A DNA stretch of 64,000 nt, taken from positions 1-64,000 of the forward strand of contig JAHISV010000012.1 of NCBI GenBank assembly GCA_018818065.1, written 5' to 3'. This document shows, one piece after another, positions 46,707 to 55,468 of the stretch; position 1 is the stretch's first letter; every line of letters starts with the position of its first letter. A program made the position numbers and the translations under genes. The DNA is from Bacteroidota bacterium. Its GTDB lineage: Bacteria; Bacteroidota; Ignavibacteria; Ignavibacteriales; Melioribacteraceae. A model generated the notes under the pieces. The model was not told the DNA's origin and searched no databases. It saw only the letters and a list, made by a program, of their open reading frames with translations.

Positions 46707-49700
46707 ATGAAAAAAATATTTTCTATTGCGCTATTCAGCATCCTCATTTTATTTTCGCCATTAAGCGCAGACGATAAACCAAAAGAACTTAAAGATGTTT
46801 CCCTAAATGGATTGTCTTTCCGTTCAATTGGTCCTGCAATTACAGGTGGACGTATTTCCTCTATTGCTGTAAATCCAAACAATCATAGTGAATTTTATGT
46901 TGGTTCGGGCCATGGTTCATTGTGGAAAACAACTAACAATGGTGTTTCCTTCTCTCCCATTTTCGACTCCGTTGAACCATACGCTATCGGTTATATCGCA
47001 ATCGATCCTTCCAATCCGAACATAGTATGGGTTGGTACAGGCGAGAACAATAATCAGAACAACGTTATATACGGCGATGGGATTTACAAGAGCGAAGACG
47101 CGGGTAAGACATGGAAGAACATGGGTCTAAAGAATTCAGAACACGTTACAGGAATAGTTATCGACCCTGATAATTCCAACATTGTTTATGCTTCTGCCTA
47201 TGGTTCACTTCGTAACAAAGGAGGCGACCGTGGAATTTATAAAACAATTGACGGCGGTAAAACATGGAAGGCTGTTCTTGAGGTAAGTGAATACACAGGA
47301 TTTTATCAGGTTCACATGGATCCAAGACATTCCAACATTCTTTATGCCGTTGCTCACCAGCGTGAAAGGTTATTGTGGTCAGGTGTTTCTGGCGGACCCG
47401 AAAGCGGCCTCTATCGTTCAACAGACTCCGGCGCAACATGGGATAAATTAACAAACGGATTCCCGACAGAGAATGTTGGACGAATTGGTATGGATATCTC
47501 ACCAGCCAATCCGGATGTACTTTACGCAGTTGTTGAAGCTAAAGAAAGTGATCAGGGTTTTTACAGAAGTACTGACCGTGGTGCCAGTTGGGCAAAAATG
47601 AATGCTTACGCTTCCAGTTATAAGTTTTATTTCCAGAAAGTTTTCGCCGATCCTGTTGATGTTGATAGAGTTTACAGCATGGACGTATTCATGAAGTATT
47701 CCGATGATGGAGGCAAGACCTGGCAAAACGTAGGCAGCGACAAGAAACATGTTGATGAACACTTTTTGTGGATAGACCCTAATGACAATAAGCACTTCAT
47801 TAATGGCTGTGATGGTGGAGTTTATGTTTCTTACGACCAGGGAACTACATGGGGCTTTACGGGGAATATCCCAATATCAGAAATCTATAAAATTGCTACC
47901 GACAATGAAAAACCTTTTTACAATGTTTACTTCGGTACTCAGGATAACAATAGCCTCTATGGTCCATCGCGAACAATAAGTTCAGGCGGCATTACCAATC
48001 GTGATTGGATATTCACCAACGGTGGTGACGGTTTTGAATCACAGGTGGATTGGAAGGATCCTAATATTGTTTATGCCCAGTCGCAGAATGGCGGGCTTGT
48101 TCGCTACGACCGTAAGAGCGGCGAGAATCTTGTCATTAAGCCAAGCGAGTTCGCTGATAAGGGTTACAGGTTTGACTGGGATTCTCCTTTACTAATTTCC
48201 AGACATGACAACAAGCGTTTATACTTTGGTGGGAACATGGTTCTTAAAACTGATGATCAGGGTAGTACCTGGGAAGAGGTTTCACCGGATCTTACACGTG
48301 GCGTACCACAGGACATGAATAAAATTATGGGTAGAACATGGTCAACTGAAGACCTGTCCAGCAAAGGCTCTATGGCATACATTACAACAATTGCCGAATC
48401 ATCAATTGACGAAAATGTTTTGTTTGCAGGCTCGGGTGACGGACTTCTGCATTTCTCAACTGATGGTGGGAAAAATTGGAACAAAGGGAATTTGCCGGGG
48501 CTTCCAGAGTATGCAAGAATTCATCACATAATTGCTTCGCAGCACGACGTTAAAGTTGCCTACGCAGCTTGTCAAAACTTTATTGGGGGTGATAAGAATC
48601 CCTACATTTACAAAACTGACAACGGCGGAAAAGACTGGAAATTAATCAATGGTAATCTTCCTGAAAGAGGAAGTACATACACTGTTGCCGAAGATCATGT
48701 AAACAAAAACCTCCTGTTTCTGGGAACACAGTTTGGTATTTACTTCTCTAATACCGGTGGTAAGGAATGGTTGAAATTGAGTTCCGGTATTCCTACTCAT
48801 GGTATCATGGATATTGAAATTCAGCGCGATGAAAATGATCTTGTTGTTTCAACATTTGGACGTGGTGTTTACATTCTTGATGATTATTCTCCCCTTCGCA
48901 CCGTGTCAAAAGAAACGCTCGCAAAGGATGCTCACATCTTTCCTGTTAAAGATGCACTAATGTTTATTGAATCTACTCCGTTTGGATATAAAGGCGTTGG
49001 TTCCCTTGGTGCAAATTTCTTTTCAGCTCCTAATCCTGAAGTCGGTGCCGTTTTCACATATTATTTGAAAGATGGGTTCAAAACTCTGAAAGAAAAAAGA
49101 GTTGACGAAGAAAAGAAATTGATTGAGGGTGGAAAAGATATCAAATATCCAACCTATGATACAATAAAAGCAGAGAATGAAGAAACGGAACAGTATATAT
49201 TGTTTACTGTTACTGATAACGAAGGTAACGTGGTTAGAAGAATTAAAACTACTGCCTCGCAAGGAATTAACAGAATAGTGTGGGATTTCCGCTACAGCGC
49301 TTTCACACCCGTATCACTAACTCCTTTTGATGATTCAGTTCCATGGAATGAAGAAGATAAAGGTTACATGGTTCTTCCAGGAACTTACAAGGTTTCTCTC
49401 TCAAAATTTGACCAGGGTGAATTCACTGAATTGGTTGCACCGGTTGAATTTGTTTGTAAACCATTAAATAATACCACACTCCCAGCCGAGGACAAAGTAG
49501 CGCTCGATAAGTTCAACAAAAAGGTTGGACTGCTGGCCCGTGCAATTTACGGTGTTGATAGTTATAGAGATGAACTGGTTGAAAAATTATCGTTCAGAAA
49601 GAAGGCAGTGTTTGAATCGCCTGAAGTGCCTCTGGATACTTATCAAAAAATATTGACAATTGAGCTCCAACTAGAAGAGTTGAATCGTAAATTGAATGGT

Positions 49701-49964
49701 GACGGACTTAAATACCGATACGAAGGAGCTGTTCCAACATCCATAAAAGACCGGGTTGATCTTATTACATATGCTTTATGGGGAACAACTGCCGCGCCAA
49801 CCACTACGTTCATAAAATCGTATGAAGATGCTGCAAACAAATTTGAGGAAATCTTATCGATGTTGAAAACAATCGATAATGAAATCAAAGAAGTTGAAAA
49901 AACACTTGACGATTTCGGCGCACCATATACAAAAGGGCGCATACCAGTCTGGGAAAACAATTAG
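46707..49964 (+). CDS. Large secreted Asp-box (BNR/VPS10-like) propeller protein
   Basis: The 1085-residue protein has a signal peptide (MKKIFSIALFSILILFSPLSAD) and a tandem beta-propeller of sortilin/BNR type (about 30-740). At least eight Asp-boxes are present, including STDSGATW, STDRGASW, SDDGGKTW, SYDQGTTW, TDDQGSTW and STDGGKNW. The next part has a FlgD-like strand unit (VTDNEGNVVRRIKTTASQGINRIVWDFR), followed by a helical tail. Such proteins are often labelled glycosyl hydrolases, but no catalytic residues can be assigned. It has no type IX sorting tail. Its propeller is related in style to the protein at 59640-63347. Confidence 0.88.
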   Translation: MKKIFSIALFSILILFSPLSADDKPKELKDVSLNGLSFRSIGPAITGGRISSIAVNPNNHSEFYVGSGHGSLWKTTNNGVSFSPIFDSVEPYAIGYIAIDPSNPNIVWVGTGENNNQNNVIYGDGIYKSEDAGKTWKNMGLKNSEHVTGIVIDPDNSNIVYASAYGSLRNKGGDRGIYKTIDGGKTWKAVLEVSEYTGFYQVHMDPRHSNILYAVAHQRERLLWSGVSGGPESGLYRSTDSGATWDKLTNGFPTENVGRIGMDISPANPDVLYAVVEAKESDQGFYRSTDRGASWAKMNAYASSYKFYFQKVFADPVDVDRVYSMDVFMKYSDDGGKTWQNVGSDKKHVDEHFLWIDPNDNKHFINGCDGGVYVSYDQGTTWGFTGNIPISEIYKIATDNEKPFYNVYFGTQDNNSLYGPSRTISSGGITNRDWIFTNGGDGFESQVDWKDPNIVYAQSQNGGLVRYDRKSGENLVIKPSEFADKGYRFDWDSPLLISRHDNKRLYFGGNMVLKTDDQGSTWEEVSPDLTRGVPQDMNKIMGRTWSTEDLSSKGSMAYITTIAESSIDENVLFAGSGDGLLHFSTDGGKNWNKGNLPGLPEYARIHHIIASQHDVKVAYAACQNFIGGDKNPYIYKTDNGGKDWKLINGNLPERGSTYTVAEDHVNKNLLFLGTQFGIYFSNTGGKEWLKLSSGIPTHGIMDIEIQRDENDLVVSTFGRGVYILDDYSPLRTVSKETLAKDAHIFPVKDALMFIESTPFGYKGVGSLGANFFSAPNPEVGAVFTYYLKDGFKTLKEKRVDEEKKLIEGGKDIKYPTYDTIKAENEETEQYILFTVTDNEGNVVRRIKTTASQGINRIVWDFRYSAFTPVSLTPFDDSVPWNEEDKGYMVLPGTYKVSLSKFDQGEFTELVAPVEFVCKPLNNTTLPAEDKVALDKFNKKVGLLARAIYGVDSYRDELVEKLSFRKKAVFESPEVPLDTYQKILTIELQLEELNRKLNGDGLKYRYEGAVPTSIKDRVDLITYALWGTTAAPTTTFIKSYEDAANKFEEILSMLKTIDNEIKEVEKTLDDFGAPYTKGRIPVWENN

Positions 49965-49986
49965 TATTTACTATATAAAAATGAGG

Positions 49987-50010
49987 GGCGGATAATTTTA
50001 TCCGCCTTTT
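49987..50010 (+). terminator. Terminator of the large propeller gene
   Basis: The 9-bp stem GGCGGATAA (49987-49995) with TTATCCGCC (49998-50006) has a 2-base loop and is followed by TTTTC. It lies 22 bases after the stop. Confidence 0.85.
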
Positions 50011-50142
50011 CAATCTCCAGTGTCAACTTCCCTTCTCTTCAGTTTCACAGATTCCAAACTATAGAATTAAATCTTTTTATTTTGTAGTTTGCTTTGGGGC
50101 AAGCTTCAATACAAAAAACTATTAAATTGTGGGAGGTATTTC

Positions 50143-50649
50143 GTGAGAAAAATAATCTTTGTTTCAAAATATTTTAAACCATTTTATCTAACACTAGCTT
50201 TGCTATTATTTTTTACTGCTACCGGATGTGATGCGATAACCTCGGATGACGACACATCATTCCAAGTAAAGTTTGAAAATAGCCAATACTCAGAGTATTC
50301 AATAACAAGCATTCAGGTTCAGGAAATGGGGCATGTTGAGAATTCTCAACCGTCCGGAACCTGGAGCGGCAACATTTTGCCATCAGGTACAAGCATTGCG
50401 CCCGGCGAGTATGTGTTCTTTGAACTGAATATTCCAAACGGACATTATGATGTTTATCGAATTGGAGTTAATGATGGCACCGGTAATCAACTAATGTTAC
50501 ATGAGCAAACGGGAGCCGGCAACTGGTCTAATCCTACAATTACTCATTGGGGTGCTGATAACAGAACCTGCTCAGCTACTCTTAAACTTAATCCGAGTAG
50601 TGGATTAATCTATATTAGTGGTTGGTCGGACAATGCCGGAATTGAATAG
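50143..50649 (+). CDS. Small lipoprotein of unknown function
   Basis: The start is GTG 50143 after the strong GGGAGG site (50131-50136), giving 168 residues. The N-terminus is long and basic (VRKIIFVSKYFKPF), then a hydrophobic stretch ends in the lipobox TATGC, followed by an acidic linker (DAITSDDD). The mature part (about 45-168) is predicted to be beta-rich, with SIQVQEMGHVENSQPSGTW, FFELNIPNGHYDVYRIGV and LNPSSGLIYISGWSDN. No family was recognised. It ends at a bidirectional hairpin. Confidence 0.6.
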   Translation: MRKIIFVSKYFKPFYLTLALLLFFTATGCDAITSDDDTSFQVKFENSQYSEYSITSIQVQEMGHVENSQPSGTWSGNILPSGTSIAPGEYVFFELNIPNGHYDVYRIGVNDGTGNQLMLHEQTGAGNWSNPTITHWGADNRTCSATLKLNPSSGLIYISGWSDNAGIE

Positions 50650-50651
50650 CG

Positions 50652-50690
50652 ATATTTAGCGGACAATTCCAAGACTTGTCCGCTAAATAT
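50652..50690. terminator. Bidirectional terminator between convergent genes
   Basis: A perfect 15-bp stem, ATATTTAGCGGACAA (50652-50666) with TTGTCCGCTAAATAT (50676-50690), closes a 9-base loop. It lies between the plus-strand lipoprotein gene and the minus-strand radical SAM gene. Its AT-rich base supplies short T tracts on both strands. Confidence 0.85.
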
Positions 50691-50705
50691 ATTTCATCCA
50701 AAGCC

Positions 50706-52184
50706 CTATAATAAAGCAGCAATTTTCCTGAAGTGAAACCCGTAAACAGCAAGTGTCATTGCAAGTGAGAACTTTTTAGGATACTTAAAGAGGCTTAAAG
50801 CGAGTAATTTCCAAAAATAATTTCTTCCCTTTTCAACAATGCCAAGTTTCCAGATAAGTTGAAAGAATGCTCCTAATTCTCGCTTTCTAATTTTGTCGTG
50901 CTTCCAGGCAGGAAGAGCATAATTACCAAGAAAGGTCTTTACCCTTTGATAATACTCCTTCTGCGAATATATTGTTTTAATCACCTTTGCATAACCGTTC
51001 ATCAGTTCTTTGTATAACATAACCGGCACAAAATTAATTGTTCCGTCCATATTATTTCCTGTAAAGTTCTCAAGTAGTCTATTTTCAGATTTCAGTCTTT
51101 TAAAAAGCTCAGTTCCATTCGGGGCATTTAATATGCCAACCATGGCCGTAGTAATTCCACTCTTTTGAATAAAATCAATTTGCTGATCAAAAATATTCGG
51201 CGGATCATGATCGAAGCCAACGATAAAGCCACCTGAGACAACTAATCCACACTCCTGAAGTTTTTTTACTGAGTCGCTCATGTCCCTTTTTAAATTCTGA
51301 GATTTTCCACATTCATCAAGGCTTTCTGCATTAGGAGTTTCAATACCAATAAACACCCCGTAAAAACCTGCAGCAACCATCATGTCGCTTAAGACTTTGT
51401 CATCGGCCAAATTAATTGATGCTTCAGTAATAAAATTAAAAGGAAATTTTCTTTCGATTGACCATTTAATAAGGGCAGGCAGCAAGTCAGTTTTCAAGGA
51501 TCGTTTATTGCCAATAAAATTATCATCAACAATCATTACATCGCCACGCCATTTAAGCTGATATAAATGATCCAGTTCTATCAAAAATTGTTCGGTGTTT
51601 TTTACCCTGGGCATATGCCCATTTAAGAGAGTGATACTGCAGAAGTCACAGCTGAAAGGGCAACCACGGGAGTATTGTATATCCATAGTAGCATATTTAT
51701 CCATATCGAGCAGTTCCCATTTGGGGAGCGGAGCAAGACTTAATTCCGGAAATATATCCGATGAATAAATTGGTTTTGGATTTCCGCTTTCAAGATCAGT
51801 TAAAAATTCGGGGAGGGTGATCTCGGCTTCATTTAGTATAAAATGATCTACTCCAAGAATATCTGCGTGCTGTGTTGTTGCTAAAGGACCGCCGGCAATA
51901 ACTTTAGTACCTAGTACATTGCATCTTCTTATCACCTCTTTGAATGAGTTGATCTGAACAACCATCCCGCTAAGGAAAACATAGTCTGCCCAGATAATAC
52001 TTTCATTTTTTAGTGGAGTAACATTCATATCAATAAGTTTCAGGTTCCATTTATCAGGCAGCATGGCTGCAACAGTTATTAAACCGAGTGGAGGTTCAGA
52101 GGCTTTCTTACCAACAAATTTAAGCGCGTCTTTAAATCCCCAAAATGTTTGGGGTGTTTCGGGATAAACAAGTAATATATTCAT
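50706..52184 (-). CDS. B12-binding-domain radical SAM protein (DUF4070 type)
   Basis: The 492-residue protein has an N-terminal cobalamin-binding-like domain (about 1-135, opening MNILLVYPETPQTFWGF). The radical SAM core has the cluster motif RGCPFSCDFC (C-x-x-x-C-x-x-C) near 175 and FIGIETPNAESLDECGKSQN. The C-terminal DUF4070-like part is about 360-490. Related enzymes methylate or rearrange unreactive carbons in lipids such as hopanoids; the substrate here is unknown. The cobalamin motif is not the classic D-x-H-x-x-G, so cobalamin use is inferred. GGGAG precedes ATG 52184. Confidence 0.88.
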   Translation of the reverse strand: MNILLVYPETPQTFWGFKDALKFVGKKASEPPLGLITVAAMLPDKWNLKLIDMNVTPLKNESIIWADYVFLSGMVVQINSFKEVIRRCNVLGTKVIAGGPLATTQHADILGVDHFILNEAEITLPEFLTDLESGNPKPIYSSDIFPELSLAPLPKWELLDMDKYATMDIQYSRGCPFSCDFCSITLLNGHMPRVKNTEQFLIELDHLYQLKWRGDVMIVDDNFIGNKRSLKTDLLPALIKWSIERKFPFNFITEASINLADDKVLSDMMVAAGFYGVFIGIETPNAESLDECGKSQNLKRDMSDSVKKLQECGLVVSGGFIVGFDHDPPNIFDQQIDFIQKSGITTAMVGILNAPNGTELFKRLKSENRLLENFTGNNMDGTINFVPVMLYKELMNGYAKVIKTIYSQKEYYQRVKTFLGNYALPAWKHDKIRKRELGAFFQLIWKLGIVEKGRNYFWKLLALSLFKYPKKFSLAMTLAVYGFHFRKIAALL

Positions 52185-52350
52185 AACTCACTCCCTTTTT
52201 TTGCTTGCTCAATAATGTCATTATTTTTAATATGTTTTTGTAAAATTAATGTAAATTGAAGTCGGTACTCTTTTTCCCCAGTTAAATAAAGACGATATTG
52301 AATTAGCAATTTTGCAATAAATTTGAGCTCTTAAAACTGAGATAAATCTT

Positions 52351-53361
52351 TTGAAGAAACCCCGATCCCATATATATCATATTACAATTTTCACAATCGC
52401 TCAAATATTCTGGTTTTTACTACTTGGCATTTGGATATACTGGTTTGTTACAAATTACATTATTCTGGAACAGGCTGGTGATCAGTTATCCGCGCAGCTT
52501 AATTATGAAGGATTTAATCTTTTACCGTTCGTTGGCGGGCTTATCCTTCTGGTGGGCATATCAGTTGGAATGTCTGTAATGTTTCGACATCTTAACGTAC
52601 AGTTGAAACTCCATAAATTTTATGACAATTTTATTGCCAATGTTTCTCACGAGCTAAAATCTCCTCTCTCTTCAATACAGTTATACCTTGAGACACTTAC
52701 AGCAAGGAATGTTCCTCCGGAAAAGCAGCAGGAGTTTTTTCAATTAATGCTAAAAGATTCCAACCGTTTAAACAATTTGATTAATACTATTCTGGAGGTC
52801 TCATCACTTGACCGAAAAAGTATTGCCTATGATTATCATATAGTAAATGCCGGAAATGAGATAGAGAAGATCGTTAGGGAATCGATGAAACAGCTAAAGC
52901 TTTCAGAAGATATTCTAACATTTGATTGCAACATTGATGCTTTATTCGTTATTGATCAGAAAGCGCTAAAAATCGTTTTTGATAATCTTGTGAATAACGC
53001 CAAAAAATATTCTATTAATGAATTAAAGATTAAGGTGATGATCACCCGAACTCCAAAAAAAATTGTCATTGAGTTCACTGACAATGGAATAGGCTTACCT
53101 TCTGGTGAACAGTCAAAAATATTCGAAAAATTTTATAGAATATACACAAAAGAGATTCCGAATGTTAAAGGCACCGGACTTGGGTTGTATTGGGCAAAAG
53201 AGATCATTAGAAGTCATGGCGGTAATATCACCGCAAGCAGTCCTGGCAAAGGTTTAGGTACAACTTTTAAAATAGAACTACCGGCATACAAGGCATACAA
53301 AATACGTTTTGTAAATAAATTATTAAAAAGAACAAGAGAAATGGGTGGTTCGGAGAATTAA
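52351..53361 (+). CDS. Sensor histidine kinase
   Basis: The 336-residue inner-membrane kinase has two N-terminal helices (about 12-34 and 62-82) enclosing a short periplasmic loop. HisKA has the H-box NVSHELKSPLSSIQLYLETL near 115. The ATPase domain has NLVNNAKKYS, DNGIGLP, and GTGLGLYWAKEIIRSHGG near 295. The start is TTG 52351 after a weak GAGA site. It ends 3 bases before the response regulator gene, its cognate partner. The stimulus is not evident; the loop is too short for a ligand domain, so membrane or envelope sensing is likely. Confidence 0.9.
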   Translation: MKKPRSHIYHITIFTIAQIFWFLLLGIWIYWFVTNYIILEQAGDQLSAQLNYEGFNLLPFVGGLILLVGISVGMSVMFRHLNVQLKLHKFYDNFIANVSHELKSPLSSIQLYLETLTARNVPPEKQQEFFQLMLKDSNRLNNLINTILEVSSLDRKSIAYDYHIVNAGNEIEKIVRESMKQLKLSEDILTFDCNIDALFVIDQKALKIVFDNLVNNAKKYSINELKIKVMITRTPKKIVIEFTDNGIGLPSGEQSKIFEKFYRIYTKEIPNVKGTGLGLYWAKEIIRSHGGNITASSPGKGLGTTFKIELPAYKAYKIRFVNKLLKRTREMGGSEN

Positions 53362-53364
53362 TTC

Positions 53365-54063
53365 ATGGACAAAAAAAATAAGATACTAATAGTTGAAGAT
53401 GAAGAATCACTTGCCATTGGAATTGAATACAATCTGCTTGAAGAAGGGTTTTCTGTTTCCATAGCAAAAGATGGCAAAGAAGCTCTGGAATATTTTCAGA
53501 ATGAACCGTTTGATTTAATCATACTGGATGTCATGCTCCCTTATTATAATGGTTTTGAACTGGCTGAGATTATCAGGCAAAAAGATCCACGGGTTCCGAT
53601 AATTATGTTGACCGCCAAATCAAAGAATGAAGACAGGATAAAGGGACTTGAAGTTGGCGCTGATGATTATCTTACAAAGCCATTTCACATGAAGGAATTG
53701 CTTTTACGAATAACCGGCATGCTAAAAAGGAAAAGCTGGTACAAGGCTGTGGCGGAAGAAAATCCAATATTAATTTTTGGCGATAACGAAGTTAATTTTA
53801 CCAACCTGACTTGTAAAACCAAGCGCGGAGACTATAACCTGACTCAGAATGAAGCTATGGTATTAAAATATCTTTTCGATAACAAGGGCAAAGCAGTAAG
53901 CAGAAAAGAACTACTGGAGAATGTCTGGCAGGTAAACCCCGAAATTGAAACTCGAACAGTAGACATATTCATTTCCAGATTAAGGAAGTATATTGAGCCG
54001 GATCCATCAAAGCCCATATATATAAAGAGTTTAAGAGGAGTCGGGTATATTGTAGAGGACTAA
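53365..54063 (+). CDS. OmpR-family response regulator
   Basis: The 232-residue protein has a receiver domain (about 1-120) with the acidic pocket EDEES, phosphorylatable aspartate in LIILDVMLP, switch threonine in MLTAKS and lysine in YLTKPF. A winged-helix DNA-binding domain (about 135-232) has VSRKELLENVW and TVDIFISRLRKYIE, ending RGVGYIVED. It is paired with the kinase just upstream. It should be a transcription factor with envelope-related targets. All key residues are present. Confidence 0.95.
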   Translation: MDKKNKILIVEDEESLAIGIEYNLLEEGFSVSIAKDGKEALEYFQNEPFDLIILDVMLPYYNGFELAEIIRQKDPRVPIIMLTAKSKNEDRIKGLEVGADDYLTKPFHMKELLLRITGMLKRKSWYKAVAEENPILIFGDNEVNFTNLTCKTKRGDYNLTQNEAMVLKYLFDNKGKAVSRKELLENVWQVNPEIETRTVDIFISRLRKYIEPDPSKPIYIKSLRGVGYIVED

Positions 54064-54069
54064 AAGAAC

Positions 54070-54095
54070 AGCTGTCCACATGATTACGGACAGCT
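54070..54095. terminator. Bidirectional hairpin between response regulator and ApgM-like gene
   Basis: The 8-bp stem AGCTGTCC (54070-54077) with GGACAGCT (54088-54095) has a 10-base loop. It lies between two convergent genes. T tracts are short on both strands. Confidence 0.65.
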
Positions 54096-54101
54096 TTATA
54101 A

Positions 54102-55307
54102 CTAATTCTTTTTAAGCAGTGCTATTATAAATTCATCACCTTTTAGAATACCGTAATAACCACTCTTTGTCGTTTCTTCATTGTATTCAGTAACTTCATC
54201 AGCATTTTCATCAGGATGATAAATAATAAACGGAACAGGATCGTGTGTATGAGTCCTTAACTCGCATGGTGTCGGGTGGTCCGGAATTAAAGCAATAGCT
54301 ACATCTTCATTCATCTTTGCAGTTTCTTCCATCACGTATTTAACCACCCGGCTATCCAGATATTCAATTGTTTTTTTCTTTAACTCGTAATCACCCTCAT
54401 GCCCGGCTTCATCACTTGCTTCAATGTGAAGATAAACCAGATCAACTTCCTTTAAAGCATCAACCGCAGCTTTAGCCTTACCCTCATAATTCGTGTCATA
54501 AAGTCCGGTGGAACCATCAACTTTAATGGCTTTCATTCCTGCATATTTGCCAATTCCATAAAGTAAATCCACAGCCGAAATCATCGCACCATTAATGCCG
54601 TAGGAATCCTGAAGAGTAGCCATTTCCGGCTTATTACCTGGTGACCAGGGCCATATCGAGTTAGCCTGATCTTTGCCTTCCTCTGCTCTTTTGAGGTTAA
54701 CAGGATGCTTTGCTAAAATTTCCTGCGATTTTAATATAAGAGTATTCAACAATTCTTCAGTCGTTTTATCATCATCGGTAGCTTTAACCATAACATCTTC
54801 AGCCGGTGTGCCCGGCACATCATGAGGAGGCGTGCACGCTACATTATTCTTTCCGCCTTTAATTACGAGCAAGTGGCGGTAGCTGACACCCGGATAAAAC
54901 TTGACGGTATCTGTTCCAAGTTCTTCCTGTAAAGTTTTCATTAAGGCATGAGCTTCTTCATTGCTTATATGCCCGGCGGAATGGTTTTTTATCTTTTCAT
55001 TTTCGATGCAAATTAAATTGCAACGTAAGGCCAGATCATCATCTGCAAGATCAATACCCATGCTGGCCGCTTCAAGAACTCCACGACCCTGATAGACCTT
55101 TTTAACATCGTATCCGAGAACCGCCATGTTAGCAATTTCACTTCCCGGAGGCATGTCAGCCGGGACAGTGATTAGTTTGCCGGTTCGTCCCATTTTGCAA
55201 AGTGCATCTATGTTTGGTGTATTTGCTGCCATTAAAGGTGTTTTGTTTCCAAAAGCCGGAATTGGATAATCCGCCATTCCGTCACCAAGGATAATTATAT
55301 ATTTCAT
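54102..55307 (-). CDS. ApgM-family protein, phosphoglycerate mutase or homoserine kinase
   Basis: The 401-residue protein belongs to the archaeal-type cofactor-independent phosphoglycerate mutase family of the alkaline phosphatase fold. It shows IILGDGMADYPIP at the N-terminus, NMAVLGYD, HIEASDEAGHEGD and IPDHPTPCELRTHTHDPVPF with metal-binding D/H residues. The start is ATG 55307 (GGATC upstream). It directly follows threonine synthase, and no ordinary GHMP-type thrB is in the window. ApgM-type proteins next to thrC have been assigned as functional homoserine kinases in Bacteroidota, so that role (the step before ThrC) is quite likely here; glycolytic mutase activity is the alternative. Confidence 0.8.
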   Translation of the reverse strand: MKYIIILGDGMADYPIPAFGNKTPLMAANTPNIDALCKMGRTGKLITVPADMPPGSEIANMAVLGYDVKKVYQGRGVLEAASMGIDLADDDLALRCNLICIENEKIKNHSAGHISNEEAHALMKTLQEELGTDTVKFYPGVSYRHLLVIKGGKNNVACTPPHDVPGTPAEDVMVKATDDDKTTEELLNTLILKSQEILAKHPVNLKRAEEGKDQANSIWPWSPGNKPEMATLQDSYGINGAMISAVDLLYGIGKYAGMKAIKVDGSTGLYDTNYEGKAKAAVDALKEVDLVYLHIEASDEAGHEGDYELKKKTIEYLDSRVVKYVMEETAKMNEDVAIALIPDHPTPCELRTHTHDPVPFIIYHPDENADEVTEYNEETTKSGYYGILKGDEFIIALLKKN

Positions 55308-55378
55308 AATGTGATCCAATTTTATTAACTACGTTACTCTGAACATGTTTCAGAGTCTGAATTTTGATTATAACTTAT

Positions 55379-55423
55379 AAAAAGATTCCGGATCATGTCG
55401 CCAAAAAGGCGATTGTCCGGAAT
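55379..55423 (-). terminator. REP-like hairpin, probable threonine synthase terminator
   Basis: The outer stem ATTCCGGA (55385-55392) with TCCGGAAT (55416-55423) encloses an inner TCGCC (55398-55402) with GGCGA (55408-55412) around five A. On the minus strand it ends in CTTTTT. It therefore can stop transcripts from thrC. The TCATTCCGGA...TCCGGAAT form is also typical of dispersed REP-like elements. Confidence 0.6.
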
Positions 55424-55468
55424 GACATGTATTATTCTTTAATAAATAACTTAGAAATTAATTCTCAA

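Noticed and set aside
50089-50142. Upstream TTG extension of the small lipoprotein
   Set aside because: It lacks a ribosome site, while GTG 50143 has GGGAGG at ideal spacing.
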